DNA from: Sphingomonas pituitosa NBRC 102491
GTDB taxonomy: Bacteria; Pseudomonadota; Alphaproteobacteria; Sphingomonadales; Sphingomonadaceae
DNA: 64,000 nt
NCBI RefSeq assembly: GCF_001598435.1
Contig: NZ_BCYY01000001.1
Coordinates: 434,001 to 498,000, forward strand
Direction of reading: 5' to 3'
How positions within the stretch are numbered: the stretch's first letter is position 1; the number at the start of each line of letters is the position of its first letter. The position numbers and the translations under genes were made by a program. The notes beneath the pieces were generated by a model that saw only the letters and a program-made list of their open reading frames with translations, searched no databases and was not told where the DNA came from. This document shows positions 53,328-61,922 of the stretch, one piece after another.

Positions 53328-55045
53328 AGCAGATCCTCGAAACGCTCCAGCCGCTCGGCCGCGCGCTGATGCTGCCGATCGCGGTGCTGCCGGTGGCCGG
53401 CCTGCTGCTGCGCCTCGGCCAGCCCGACCTGCTCGACATCGCGTTCGTCAGCGCCGCCGGCGACGCGCTGTTCTCGCATCTGGGCCTGCTCTTCGCGATC
53501 GGCGTGGCGACCGGCTATGCCAAGGACGGCAACGGTGCCGCCGCACTCGCCGGCATCGTCTGCTTCCTCGTCTCGACCGAGGCGGGCAAGAGCCTGCTGG
53601 CCGTGCCTGCCGATGTCGGCGCCGGCCTCGCCAAGGACCAGGCGGCGCTCGCCGTCGCGGCTTGGAAGGCCAAGGCGGTCGCCCGGCTGGACGTGCCGAT
53701 CGGCATTGCCTCCGGCCTGATCGGCGGCGTGTTCTATAACCGCTTCTCGGCGATCAAGCTGCCCTCCTATCTCGCCTTCTTTGGCGGCCGCCGCTTCGTG
53801 CCGATCGTCAGCGGGCTCGCCGGCCTTGCCATCGCGGTGGTCGTCGGCGTCGGCTTCCCGCACATCAGCGCGGGCGTCGACGGGCTGAGCCGCGGCATCT
53901 CGGGTGCGGGAAGCTTCGGGCTGTTCGCCTTCGGCGTGCTCAACCGCGTGCTGCTGGTGACCGGCCTGCACCACATCCTCAACAACGTGTTCTGGTTCGT
54001 GCAGGGCGATTATAACGGCGCGACGGGCGACCTGCGCCGCTTCTTCGCGGGCGACCCCAGCGCGGGCGCGTTCATGGCCGGGTTCTTTCCCGTCATGATG
54101 TTCGGCCTGCCCGCGGCCTGCCTCGCCATGTACCGTGCCGCGCTCCCGGAGCGTCGCAAGGCGGTTGGCGGCCTGCTGTTCAGCCTCGCGCTCACCTCGC
54201 TGCTGACCGGCGTTACCGAGCCGATCGAATACAGCTTCATGTTCCTGGCCCCCATCCTCTACGTCGTTCACGCGGTGCTGACCGGCGTGGCGATGGTGGT
54301 GATGGATCTGCTGGGCGTGAAGCTCGGCTTCGGCTTCTCGGCCGGCCTGTTCGATTATGTGCTGAACTTCGGCAAGGCGACCAAGCCGCTGCTGCTGCTC
54401 CCCGTCGGCCTGGTCTATTTCGCATTGTACTACGGCATCTTCGCCTGGGCGATCCGCCGCTTCGACCTGAAGACGCCCGGCCGCGAAGCCGAGGCACCGG
54501 TGGCCGTGGAAGCCGCCAGCGGTGCCACCCCCTCCAGCCGCGGGGAAGCATTTGCCCGCGCGCTCGGCGGTTCGGCCAATCTGGTGGAAGTGGGCGCCTG
54601 CACGACGCGCCTGCGCCTGATCGTCGCCGATCAGGGTACGGTCGACGATGCCGCGCTCAAGGCGCTCGGCGCCCATGGCATCCTGCGCCCCTCGGAGCGC
54701 GCGCTGCAGGTGGTGCTGGGCCCGATCGCCGATGTGGTGGCGGTCGAGATCCGCGACGCGACCGCGCGCGGCGGCGTGGCGGCACCGGTTGCCCCGGTTG
54801 CAAAGGCGCCGGCGCAGGACCTGCCGATGGCGCTGCAACCGGCGGCGCTGGCAGCGCTGGGCGGAGCGAGCAACATCGTATCGGTGAGTGCCCACGACCA
54901 TCGCCTGCGCATCGAGCTGACCGATCCGGCGGACGTCGATGGCGACGCGCTGCTGGCACTGGGCCTGCGCGGGGTTGCCCGCCCCACGGCGAAGGTACTG
55001 CACCTGCTGGGCGACGAGGCGGCGCTGGCGGCGCTGCGGGGGTGA
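53324..55045 (+). CDS. nagE: GlcNAc-specific PTS EIICB permease with an extra EIIB-like domain
   Basis: A 573-residue PTS permease. The EIIC domain (about residues 1-390) has ten or so helices and the sugar-site motif GVTEPIEYSFMF. The first EIIB domain has its phospho-cysteine at C426 (VGACTTRLRL). A second EIIB-like domain follows (about 500-573) with the same fold pattern (ALGGASNIVSVSAH), but His524 is in the place of the cysteine. It imports and phosphorylates GlcNAc with phosphate from the EIIA fusion. Substrate is inferred from the operon. Confidence 0.92.
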   Translation: MKQILETLQPLGRALMLPIAVLPVAGLLLRLGQPDLLDIAFVSAAGDALFSHLGLLFAIGVATGYAKDGNGAAALAGIVCFLVSTEAGKSLLAVPADVGAGLAKDQAALAVAAWKAKAVARLDVPIGIASGLIGGVFYNRFSAIKLPSYLAFFGGRRFVPIVSGLAGLAIAVVVGVGFPHISAGVDGLSRGISGAGSFGLFAFGVLNRVLLVTGLHHILNNVFWFVQGDYNGATGDLRRFFAGDPSAGAFMAGFFPVMMFGLPAACLAMYRAALPERRKAVGGLLFSLALTSLLTGVTEPIEYSFMFLAPILYVVHAVLTGVAMVVMDLLGVKLGFGFSAGLFDYVLNFGKATKPLLLLPVGLVYFALYYGIFAWAIRRFDLKTPGREAEAPVAVEAASGATPSSRGEAFARALGGSANLVEVGACTTRLRLIVADQGTVDDAALKALGAHGILRPSERALQVVLGPIADVVAVEIRDATARGGVAAPVAPVAKAPAQDLPMALQPAALAALGGASNIVSVSAHDHRLRIELTDPADVDGDALLALGLRGVARPTAKVLHLLGDEAALAALRG

Positions 55046-55144
55046 TCGGCCGGTCCGCGCCACTGCCGATGAGGCGGAGCGCGGACCTTGCTGCGCCCGC
55101 TCACGCTGCTACGCTTCTTCACAACCAGTTTCTGGAGAAGCCGG

Positions 55145-55510
55145 ATGCGTACATGGGTGGGCGGCGTTGTGGTGGTCACGCTTCTTGCTGCCGTCGCGAT
55201 ATACGCAGCCTTTCCGCACCCGGCCCATGATCAAGCGGAACTGCGGGCCATCGCTGCGGAATCCCGACATCTTCTGGCACGCTACACAGACCGTCCGGGA
55301 GCCGTCCCGAAAAGCCAATGGCCGCACGAGATCGCAGCGCTGCACCCCGCCAATGTCATTGTGCGGGAAGGAGCGGTTGAGATCACCACCAAGCGATATT
55401 TCGACGGCGGCTCGGGGTATGGTTTCGCACCGGATAAGCGGGATCTTGGGATGCTGCCCGCCTGCTGGTCATCGCTGGGGCAAGACATGTACTGGCACGG
55501 GCCCTGCTGA
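55145..55510 (+). CDS. hypothetical protein with one N-terminal membrane helix
   Basis: About 121 residues. MRTWVGGVVVVTLLAAVAIY is a membrane anchor or uncleaved signal, and the rest is soluble and ends WHGPC. tggagaagccgg precedes ATG 55145. A TTG at 55088 would extend it by 19 residues. I recognise no family. It is 100 bases after nagE and may be a separate unit. Confidence 0.55.
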   Translation: MRTWVGGVVVVTLLAAVAIYAAFPHPAHDQAELRAIAAESRHLLARYTDRPGAVPKSQWPHEIAALHPANVIVREGAVEITTKRYFDGGSGYGFAPDKRDLGMLPACWSSLGQDMYWHGPC

Positions 55511-55626
55511 TCGTAGCTAGGGCAAGATAGGTCATCGGCACAGCGCAAGTCTCTGCACGCGCGCGCCTTCCACCACGCTCGAAGCGACGGCGACGGAGGT
55601 AGGAAACGCGACGCCAGCGTTCGCGC

Positions 55627-55679
55627 ATCCTCCCCCTCCGCGCCGCTGTGCGGCACACCTCTCCCTGGCGGGGGAGGAT
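55627..55679. repeat. nested inverted repeat between convergent genes
   Basis: atcctccccc (55627-55636) and gggggaggat (55670-55679) are exact reverse complements and enclose a smaller hairpin gccgc-tgt-gcggc (55642-55654). It may act as a terminator between the hypothetical gene and the beta-galactosidase gene, though T runs are poor. REP-like elements also look like this. Confidence 0.5.
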
Positions 55680-55691
55680 ATACCCGTCCAC

Positions 55692-58577
55692 TTACCGCGG
55701 CGTCAGCGTCACCTTGCCGAGCAACCCGCTCGCCTGCCCCGCCGGCGCCTCGACCATCAGTTCAACCGTCCGCTGCCCTGCCCCGGCCGGGAACGCGGCC
55801 TCCAGCGGCGCCGGGGCCGGATCGGTCTTCTCGGCGAGCTTCTTGCCATCCACCCACAGTTCCGCGCGGCCGCCGATGCCGGCGAAGCGCAGCGTTCCGC
55901 CCTCGGCCGCGATGCGCTTCCAGGGAGTGAGGCGGTTGTTGTAGACGCGCCAGCCCGGCTGCGGCTCGGCGGGTGTCGGCATGGCGCTGCGCAGGAACGC
56001 CCAGCTGTTGTTGTCGGGCACGAGGCCAGGCCTGGGCTTCTCGGCCGTCACCGCGGAGCGCCGCCAGTCGCCCAGCACCATCAGCGGCGGCGTCACGCCC
56101 ACCTGCGCGCGCGGCGCGATGTCGGCGCGGTCGATCGTCAGCAGCGCCGGCTTCAGCCCCTCGGCGGTCGCCCGCACGGCGATCTTGCCGCGACCGGTGC
56201 CAGCCTGCACCAGGATCTGCGCAAGGCCGTTGAACAGCGAGCGGGCGTTGCCCTTCTCGGGCTCGTGGCAGTTCGGGTCGCCATTGCCCACGCCGATGAT
56301 CGCAGCGCCATCGACCGTGAAGTTGGTCATCAGATTGGCCGTCGGCACATGCCGGCCCTGTGCATCGACCGCGTCGATGGTGATCGGCTGCACGTCCTCG
56401 TCATCGCCCGCCATCACGGTGCGGGCAGGCGTGAGCCGCAGCGCGACCGGCTTGCCGGCGGTCTCGTGCACCATGCGCGCCACGACCTTGCCGCCGCGCA
56501 TCGCCTGCGCCTCCAGCCGGCCCGGCGCATAGGGCACCTGCCATTCATTGCCCTGCAGCCGATCGACCTTCTGCGTGCCGATCACCTTGCCGTTGAGCAG
56601 CAGCGTCACGCTATCGGCGTTGGAGGCGACGAACACCTTGATGGTCTGCCCTTCCCTGCCCGGCCAGGTCCAGTGCGGCGCCAGCCACACCACCGGCGCA
56701 TCGTCGATCCAGGCGGCGCTGTGGATGCCGAACGCGGTCTTGGGGAAGCCGCACAGGTCCATGATGCCGAAGAAGCTGGCGATGGTCGGCCATTCATAAG
56801 GCGTCGGCTCGCCGTGATAGTCGAAGCCGGTCCACACGAACCCGCCCGCGATGAACTCGCGCGATGCGATCAGCTGCCACGCCTTGCGATGGGTATTGCC
56901 CCACGGCGCCGGCTCTTCGTCGTACGAGGTGATGACATGCGCGGCGGGATCGCTGGCGAAGGCGCCGCGCGTCTCGAACGCGCTGGTATCCTCGGAACTG
57001 GTGCTGGGCCGCGCGGGGTTCAGCGCGTGCCACTTGTCGTACTCGCCCTGGTAATAGTTGAAGCCCATCACATCGACGACCGAGGAGACGTTCGACGGAT
57101 TGTAGAACGACCCGTTCATCGCCGAGGTCACGGGCCGGCTGTCGTCGAGCTTGCGCACCGCGGCTTCCATGCGGCGGACCATCTCGATGCCGGATTCGGT
57201 GCCCTGCATCGGCTCTTCGTTGAACACCGACCACAGGATCACGCTGGGATGGTTGCGATCCCGCCGCACCATCCAGGCAAGCTGGGCGAGGTAATCGGGC
57301 GCCGGGTTGAAGTGGCGGTTCTCGTCCATGACGAGGAAGCCCATCCGGTCGCACCAGTCGAGCAACTCGGCCGTCGGCGCATTGTGCGACATGCGGATCG
57401 CGTTGCAGCCCATCGCCTTCAGCCGCTCGAGCCGCCAGCCGAGCAGCGCATCATACTGCGCCACGCCGGTGCCGGCATGGTCCTGGTGGATGCACACGCC
57501 CTTTAGCTTGACGGGCTTGTCGTTGACGAACAGCCCCTTGTCGGCATCGAACCGCACCGTGCGGAAGCCGATCTGCGTCCGGCGCTCGTCGACGAGCTTC
57601 GCGTCGCGCAGCAGCCGGGTGTGGACGGTGTACAGCGTCGGCGCCTCGACCGACCAAAGTTGCGGGTTGCCCGCCGGAATCGTCAGCGAGGCCTCGACAT
57701 GGTCGAGCACCAGCGCAGTGGCGGCGGTGGTGGCAATCGCGACGCGCTTGCCCGCCGGATCGAGCAGTTCGGCCTCGATCGTCACCCCCACCGGCGCTCG
57801 CTCGATATTGCCGAGCGTGACCGTCACCGGCACCTGCCAGCCATTGTCGGTCTTGCGCGGGTCGCAATGTACCCCGTCGGTGACGATTGACACCGGCGCG
57901 CGGCGCACCAGCCAGGCATGGCGATACAGGCCTGCGCCTTCGTACCACCAGCCTTCCATCGCCTCGGCATCGACGCGGATCGCGATCACATTGTCCTCTT
58001 CGCCGAAGCGCGCGAACGGCGTCATGTCGATCAGGATGCTGGCGTAGCCGGACCAGCTGTGCGCGACGACGCTGCCGTTCACCCACACGGTCGCGTTGGT
58101 CGCGACCCCATCGAGATGCAGCTCGATCGTCTTGCCGTGATCGGCGGGGTCGAGCGTCAGGCGGCGGCGGTACCAGCCGATGCCGCGCTTGCGATAGCCC
58201 TGCGAGACATTGGCGGTCTTCTCGAAGGGCTGGAACGAGGCCCAATCGTGCGGCAGCCGCACCTCCGGCCAGTCGCTGTCGTCATAATCGCGCGCAGCGG
58301 CACCGCGGGCATTGCCGGCCTTCACGCTGCCATAGGTATCGTCGTGGTCCTTGAGCGGCGCCGGCGCGACATCGCCCTCATGAAAGCGCCAGCCGCGCTC
58401 GATGCGGGTGCGCGTGGGGTCGCCGTCCGGCAGGCGCGGCAGCAGCGCGGTCCCAGGCGCGGGCATCGGGAAGCCGTCGCCCTCCACCGCGCGCGCGGCC
58501 GCCTCGGCCTCGGGCATGCCCATCGAGGCAAGCACCCCCAACCCCGCGCTGCCGAGCAGCAACTGGCGACGATCCAT
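55692..58577 (-). CDS. GH2 beta-galactosidase, Tat-exported
   Basis: A 961-residue glycoside hydrolase family 2 enzyme. MDRRQLLLGSAGLGVLAS looks like a twin-arginine signal (DRRQLLL). Then come the jelly-roll domain (about residues 60-230), an Ig-like domain, and the TIM barrel with acid/base E454 in LWSVFNEEP. The nucleophile is probably the Glu in SSEDTSAFETRG, by position relative to FVWTGFDYHGEPTPY, the signature of one GH2 beta-galactosidase branch. A long C-terminal part includes a DUF4982-like and galactose-binding-like domain. Substrate specificity is inferred. Confidence 0.88.
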   Translation of the reverse strand: MDRRQLLLGSAGLGVLASMGMPEAEAAARAVEGDGFPMPAPGTALLPRLPDGDPTRTRIERGWRFHEGDVAPAPLKDHDDTYGSVKAGNARGAAARDYDDSDWPEVRLPHDWASFQPFEKTANVSQGYRKRGIGWYRRRLTLDPADHGKTIELHLDGVATNATVWVNGSVVAHSWSGYASILIDMTPFARFGEEDNVIAIRVDAEAMEGWWYEGAGLYRHAWLVRRAPVSIVTDGVHCDPRKTDNGWQVPVTVTLGNIERAPVGVTIEAELLDPAGKRVAIATTAATALVLDHVEASLTIPAGNPQLWSVEAPTLYTVHTRLLRDAKLVDERRTQIGFRTVRFDADKGLFVNDKPVKLKGVCIHQDHAGTGVAQYDALLGWRLERLKAMGCNAIRMSHNAPTAELLDWCDRMGFLVMDENRHFNPAPDYLAQLAWMVRRDRNHPSVILWSVFNEEPMQGTESGIEMVRRMEAAVRKLDDSRPVTSAMNGSFYNPSNVSSVVDVMGFNYYQGEYDKWHALNPARPSTSSEDTSAFETRGAFASDPAAHVITSYDEEPAPWGNTHRKAWQLIASREFIAGGFVWTGFDYHGEPTPYEWPTIASFFGIMDLCGFPKTAFGIHSAAWIDDAPVVWLAPHWTWPGREGQTIKVFVASNADSVTLLLNGKVIGTQKVDRLQGNEWQVPYAPGRLEAQAMRGGKVVARMVHETAGKPVALRLTPARTVMAGDDEDVQPITIDAVDAQGRHVPTANLMTNFTVDGAAIIGVGNGDPNCHEPEKGNARSLFNGLAQILVQAGTGRGKIAVRATAEGLKPALLTIDRADIAPRAQVGVTPPLMVLGDWRRSAVTAEKPRPGLVPDNNSWAFLRSAMPTPAEPQPGWRVYNNRLTPWKRIAAEGGTLRFAGIGGRAELWVDGKKLAEKTDPAPAPLEAAFPAGAGQRTVELMVEAPAGQASGLLGKVTLTPR

Positions 58578-58611
58578 GCAGCAATCTCCAAATCAGGCTA
58601 GGTGGGCAAGC

Positions 58612-59349
58612 TCAGACGTCGCTGAGTTCCGCCACAAAATCATAGGCATCGCCCCGGTAATAGGAGCGGGTCACTTCGGCCGGGCGGCCGTCGCGCAGGA
58701 AGGCGCGACGCTCGATCAGCAGACCGGCATGGCCCGGATCGACGCCGAGCATCTTGGCGTGCTCGCCGAGGAACGGCACCGCGCGCAACCGCTGGAGCGC
58801 GCGCACCGGACGGTTCCCGGCGGCTTCGAGCGCGGTGTAGAGCGAGTCCCCCACCGCATCGACCGAGGCGAGGCAGTAGCCGGCGATGGTCGAGAATTCG
58901 AGCGCCATCGGCTCACCGTCGGCGAAGCGGATGCGCGAGAAGCGCAGCACGCCGGCGCCCGGCGACAGGCCCAGCGCCATCGCCTCTTCGGGCGTCACCT
59001 GGCCTGCCGAGCGCGCAATCCAGCTGCTGCTGGCCGCGCGGCCGCGCGCGGCCATGTCCTCGGTGAACGACGACAGCTTCGAGAAGCTCTTCTCCACGCG
59101 TTCGGCAACGAAGGTGCCGGCCCCGCGGCGGCGGGTGAGCAGGCCATCCTCGACCAGCCCGCCGATCGCCTTGCGCACGGTGATGCGCGACACGTCATAT
59201 TCCACGGCGAGGTCGCGCTCCGGCGGGATCGCATCGCCCTGGCTCAATATCTTGCTGCTGATCGCCTCGCGGATCAGTTGCTGCAGCTGCAGATAGAGCG
59301 GCGACGGATTGCCCTCGCGAAACCGGCCGATCTGATCCGAAAACGTCAT
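58612..59349 (-). CDS. GntR/HutC family regulator (NagR/NagQ-like)
   Basis: A 245-residue repressor. The winged helix-turn-helix covers about residues 17-85 (ERDLAVEYDVSRITVRKAIG), and the UTRA ligand-binding domain the rest (VLRFSRIRFADGEPMALEF). HutC-type regulators near nag genes sense GlcNAc-6-phosphate or glucosamine-6-phosphate. The ATG at 59349 follows gggagga. It lies between the galactosidase gene, 35 bases downstream, and the divergent GH20 operon. A palindrome that fits the family lies 95 bases upstream. Confidence 0.9.
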   Translation of the reverse strand: MTFSDQIGRFREGNPSPLYLQLQQLIREAISSKILSQGDAIPPERDLAVEYDVSRITVRKAIGGLVEDGLLTRRRGAGTFVAERVEKSFSKLSSFTEDMAARGRAASSSWIARSAGQVTPEEAMALGLSPGAGVLRFSRIRFADGEPMALEFSTIAGYCLASVDAVGDSLYTALEAAGNRPVRALQRLRAVPFLGEHAKMLGVDPGHAGLLIERRAFLRDGRPAEVTRSYYRGDAYDFVAELSDV

Positions 59350-59444
59350 CAGTCCTCCCCCCTTGCCTGACACCGGTGCCCAGCCGGAGCAGCCGTGCCT
59401 AGCGCAAGTTTCCCGCAGCGCAAACGTTCGCCTACGGACCTACA

Positions 59445-59462
59445 TTGGTACGATGATACCAA
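59445..59462. promoter_or_regulatory. likely GntR/HutC operator
   Basis: TTGGTA-cgatga-TACCAA is an inverted repeat with perfect six-base arms. It stands between the divergent regulator and GH20 genes. HutC/DasR-type operators have TGGT-ACCA cores, so it fits the adjacent regulator. Confidence 0.65.
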
Positions 59463-59600
59463 CAGCCTCAAGCGACTTGGTCAAGGGGTTAATTGCAAAG
59501 AACTATGTCGCCCCGCGCAAGCCTGTTGCCCGATAGGATCTAAATTGGTTACACCCTTGCTCCGGCCCCGTTCGGCGGCCGTACGAGAGGGGAGTTTCCG

Positions 59601-61922
59601 ATGCGCGCGTTTCTGAAGCAGGCAAGGCATTCCGGCTGGGCAGCGTTGCTGCTGTCCTCCACGGCGATCGCCCAGACCGTGCCGCCGCTCACCCCCCTCC
59701 CCGCCAGCGTGACGCTGGGCAAGGGCAGCTTCACCGTGGCGAATGGCGCCGCCATCGCCGTACCGGCAGGCGACACCGCCGCCGCCGCCGCGGCAAAGCT
59801 CCTCACCGCCCATGTGAAGGTAGAGCGTGGTCTTACCCTGGGAGCACCCGGCGAGAGCGGCGCGATCCGCTTCGAGCGTGACGCCGCGATCAAGGGCGAC
59901 GAAGCCTATCGGATGACCGTCGACGCCAAGGGCGTACGCATCGCCGCCTCGGGCGACCGCGGCCTGCTCTACGGCGCGATGACCCTGGCCCAGTTGCTCA
60001 GCCCCGATCACGGTTTCGGAAAGCCGGTCAAGCTGCCCGCGCTGAACGTGGAGGACGCCCCCCGTTTCGGCTGGCGCGGCTTGATGCTCGACATCACCCG
60101 CCACTTCCAGCCGATCGCGTTCGTCTACGGCGTGGTCGACCAGATGGCCTCGGTGAAGCTCAACACGCTGCACCTCCACCTCACCGACGACCAGGGATGG
60201 CGCTTCGAGGTGAAGCGCTACCCGAAGCTCACCGAAATCGGCGGCTGGCGCACTCCGCCGAGCACCGGCGGCGCGCCGGGTCCGAAGGTCGGCGGCTTCT
60301 ACACCCAGGAGCAGCTCAAGGCGCTGGTCGCCTATGCCGCCGAGCGCGGGGTGACGATCGTGCCGGAGATCGACCTGCCCGGCCACGCCCAGGCGCTGGT
60401 CGCCGCCTATCCCGAACTCGGCATCTTCGGCGACCAACCCGAAGTGTCGCACGACTGGGGCGTGAACCCCTATCTGTTCAATCCCGGCCCCAAGGGCATC
60501 GCCTTCGTCAAGGAAGTCCTTGACGAACTGATGGCGGTGTTCCCCGGCACCTACATCCATCTCGGCGGCGACGAGGCGGTGAAGGACCAGTGGGAGCGCT
60601 CGCCGGAGGTGCAGGCGCAGATCAAGGCACTGGGCCTGAAGGACGAGAACGGGTTGCAGAGCTGGATGATCGACCAGTTCGGCGCCTATCTGGAGCAGCA
60701 TGGCCGCCGCCTGATCGGGTGGGACGAGATCCTCGAAGGCGGTCTGCCGCCCTCGGCTTCGGTGATGTCGTGGCGGGGCGAAAAGGGTGCGGTGGAAGCG
60801 GCCAATGCCGGGCATGACGTGGTGCTTTCCCCGGCACCGACCCTCTATCTCGACAGCCTGCAGAGCGACCGCCGCGACGAGCCGCCCGGCCGCCTCTCGA
60901 TCCAGACGCTGGCCGATGTGTACAAGTACGAGCCGATGCCGGTCGGCATCAATGCGGACAAGGCGAGCCACATCCTCGGCGCGCAGGGCAATGCGTGGAG
61001 CGAGTATCTGATCACGCCGTACCAGGTGCAGCACGTGCTGTTCCCGCGCGCGGCGGCGATCGCCGAGATCACCTGGTCGGGCAAGGAGAAGCGCGACTTC
61101 ACGTCGTTCGTCAGCCGCCTCCAGCCGCAGATGGCACGCTGGCGCCGCTCGGGCATGGAAGTCGCCGACAGCGCCTTCGCCATCGACTACAAGCTGCAGG
61201 GCACGCGCGGCGAGGCGCTGCGGGCGAACCAGGCCAAGGTGGCGCTGTCCACCCAGACCGGCTTCGGCACGATCCGCTACACGCTCGACGGCAAGCAGCC
61301 GACGGCCAAGTCGCCGGTGTACAAGGCGCCGCTGACGCTGAAGCCCGGCACGACGATCACCGCCGCGGCCTTCGATGCGTCGGGCGTGACGACCGCGACG
61401 CCGCGCACCTTCGACACCAGCCGCGCCGCGCTGCTCACCCGCACCAGTTCGGACATGGTCGCCTGCCCCAGGGGCGCGCTCGGCCTGCGCGTGCCGCTGA
61501 ACGCCGAGGCGCAGGAGAATGCGCCGGTGTTCAACGTCAACCTGTTCGACACCTGCACCGCCTATCCGGCCGCGCCGCTGGACGTGGCGACCGGCTTCAC
61601 GGTGGATGTCGCCCGCACGCCGCGCAACTATGGCCTTGCGCACGACTTCAACAAGGTGCGCGCGCACTACAACGTCAGCACCTATGGCGAGCTGATCGTC
61701 AGCGCCCGCTGCATCGCCGCGAGCAAGGACAAGACGATCAAGCCGATCGTCGTCGGCACCTTCCCGTTGCCGGATCCCGCGCATTCGCCGCAGCAGTTCC
61801 GCTTCACCGGCACGCTGCCCAAGCTGAACGGCGACGAGGATCTGTGCTTCCAGTTCACATCCCCGCTCAGTGATCCGTTCTACACGGTGGAGCGCGTGGT
61901 CCTGACGGAGGCGGCCAAGTGA
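59601..61922 (+). CDS. GH20 beta-N-acetylhexosaminidase
   Basis: A 773-residue exported enzyme. The signal peptide ends near residue 25 (LLLSSTAIAQ). A GH20b domain (about residues 30-150) precedes the TIM barrel. The catalytic pair D324-E325 lies in HLGGDEAV, and HLHLTDDQGWR is also conserved. A chitobiase C-like domain (about 545-600) and a C-terminal beta domain follow. It removes terminal GlcNAc (or GalNAc) from glycans or chitin pieces by substrate-assisted catalysis. Its stop overlaps the next gene (GTGA). Confidence 0.94.
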   Translation: MRAFLKQARHSGWAALLLSSTAIAQTVPPLTPLPASVTLGKGSFTVANGAAIAVPAGDTAAAAAAKLLTAHVKVERGLTLGAPGESGAIRFERDAAIKGDEAYRMTVDAKGVRIAASGDRGLLYGAMTLAQLLSPDHGFGKPVKLPALNVEDAPRFGWRGLMLDITRHFQPIAFVYGVVDQMASVKLNTLHLHLTDDQGWRFEVKRYPKLTEIGGWRTPPSTGGAPGPKVGGFYTQEQLKALVAYAAERGVTIVPEIDLPGHAQALVAAYPELGIFGDQPEVSHDWGVNPYLFNPGPKGIAFVKEVLDELMAVFPGTYIHLGGDEAVKDQWERSPEVQAQIKALGLKDENGLQSWMIDQFGAYLEQHGRRLIGWDEILEGGLPPSASVMSWRGEKGAVEAANAGHDVVLSPAPTLYLDSLQSDRRDEPPGRLSIQTLADVYKYEPMPVGINADKASHILGAQGNAWSEYLITPYQVQHVLFPRAAAIAEITWSGKEKRDFTSFVSRLQPQMARWRRSGMEVADSAFAIDYKLQGTRGEALRANQAKVALSTQTGFGTIRYTLDGKQPTAKSPVYKAPLTLKPGTTITAAAFDASGVTTATPRTFDTSRAALLTRTSSDMVACPRGALGLRVPLNAEAQENAPVFNVNLFDTCTAYPAAPLDVATGFTVDVARTPRNYGLAHDFNKVRAHYNVSTYGELIVSARCIAASKDKTIKPIVVGTFPLPDPAHSPQQFRFTGTLPKLNGDEDLCFQFTSPLSDPFYTVERVVLTEAAK

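Noticed and set aside
52658-55063. An 801-codon open frame on the minus strand
   Set aside because: Antisense to the enzyme I domain and nagE. No motif, and no ribosome site.
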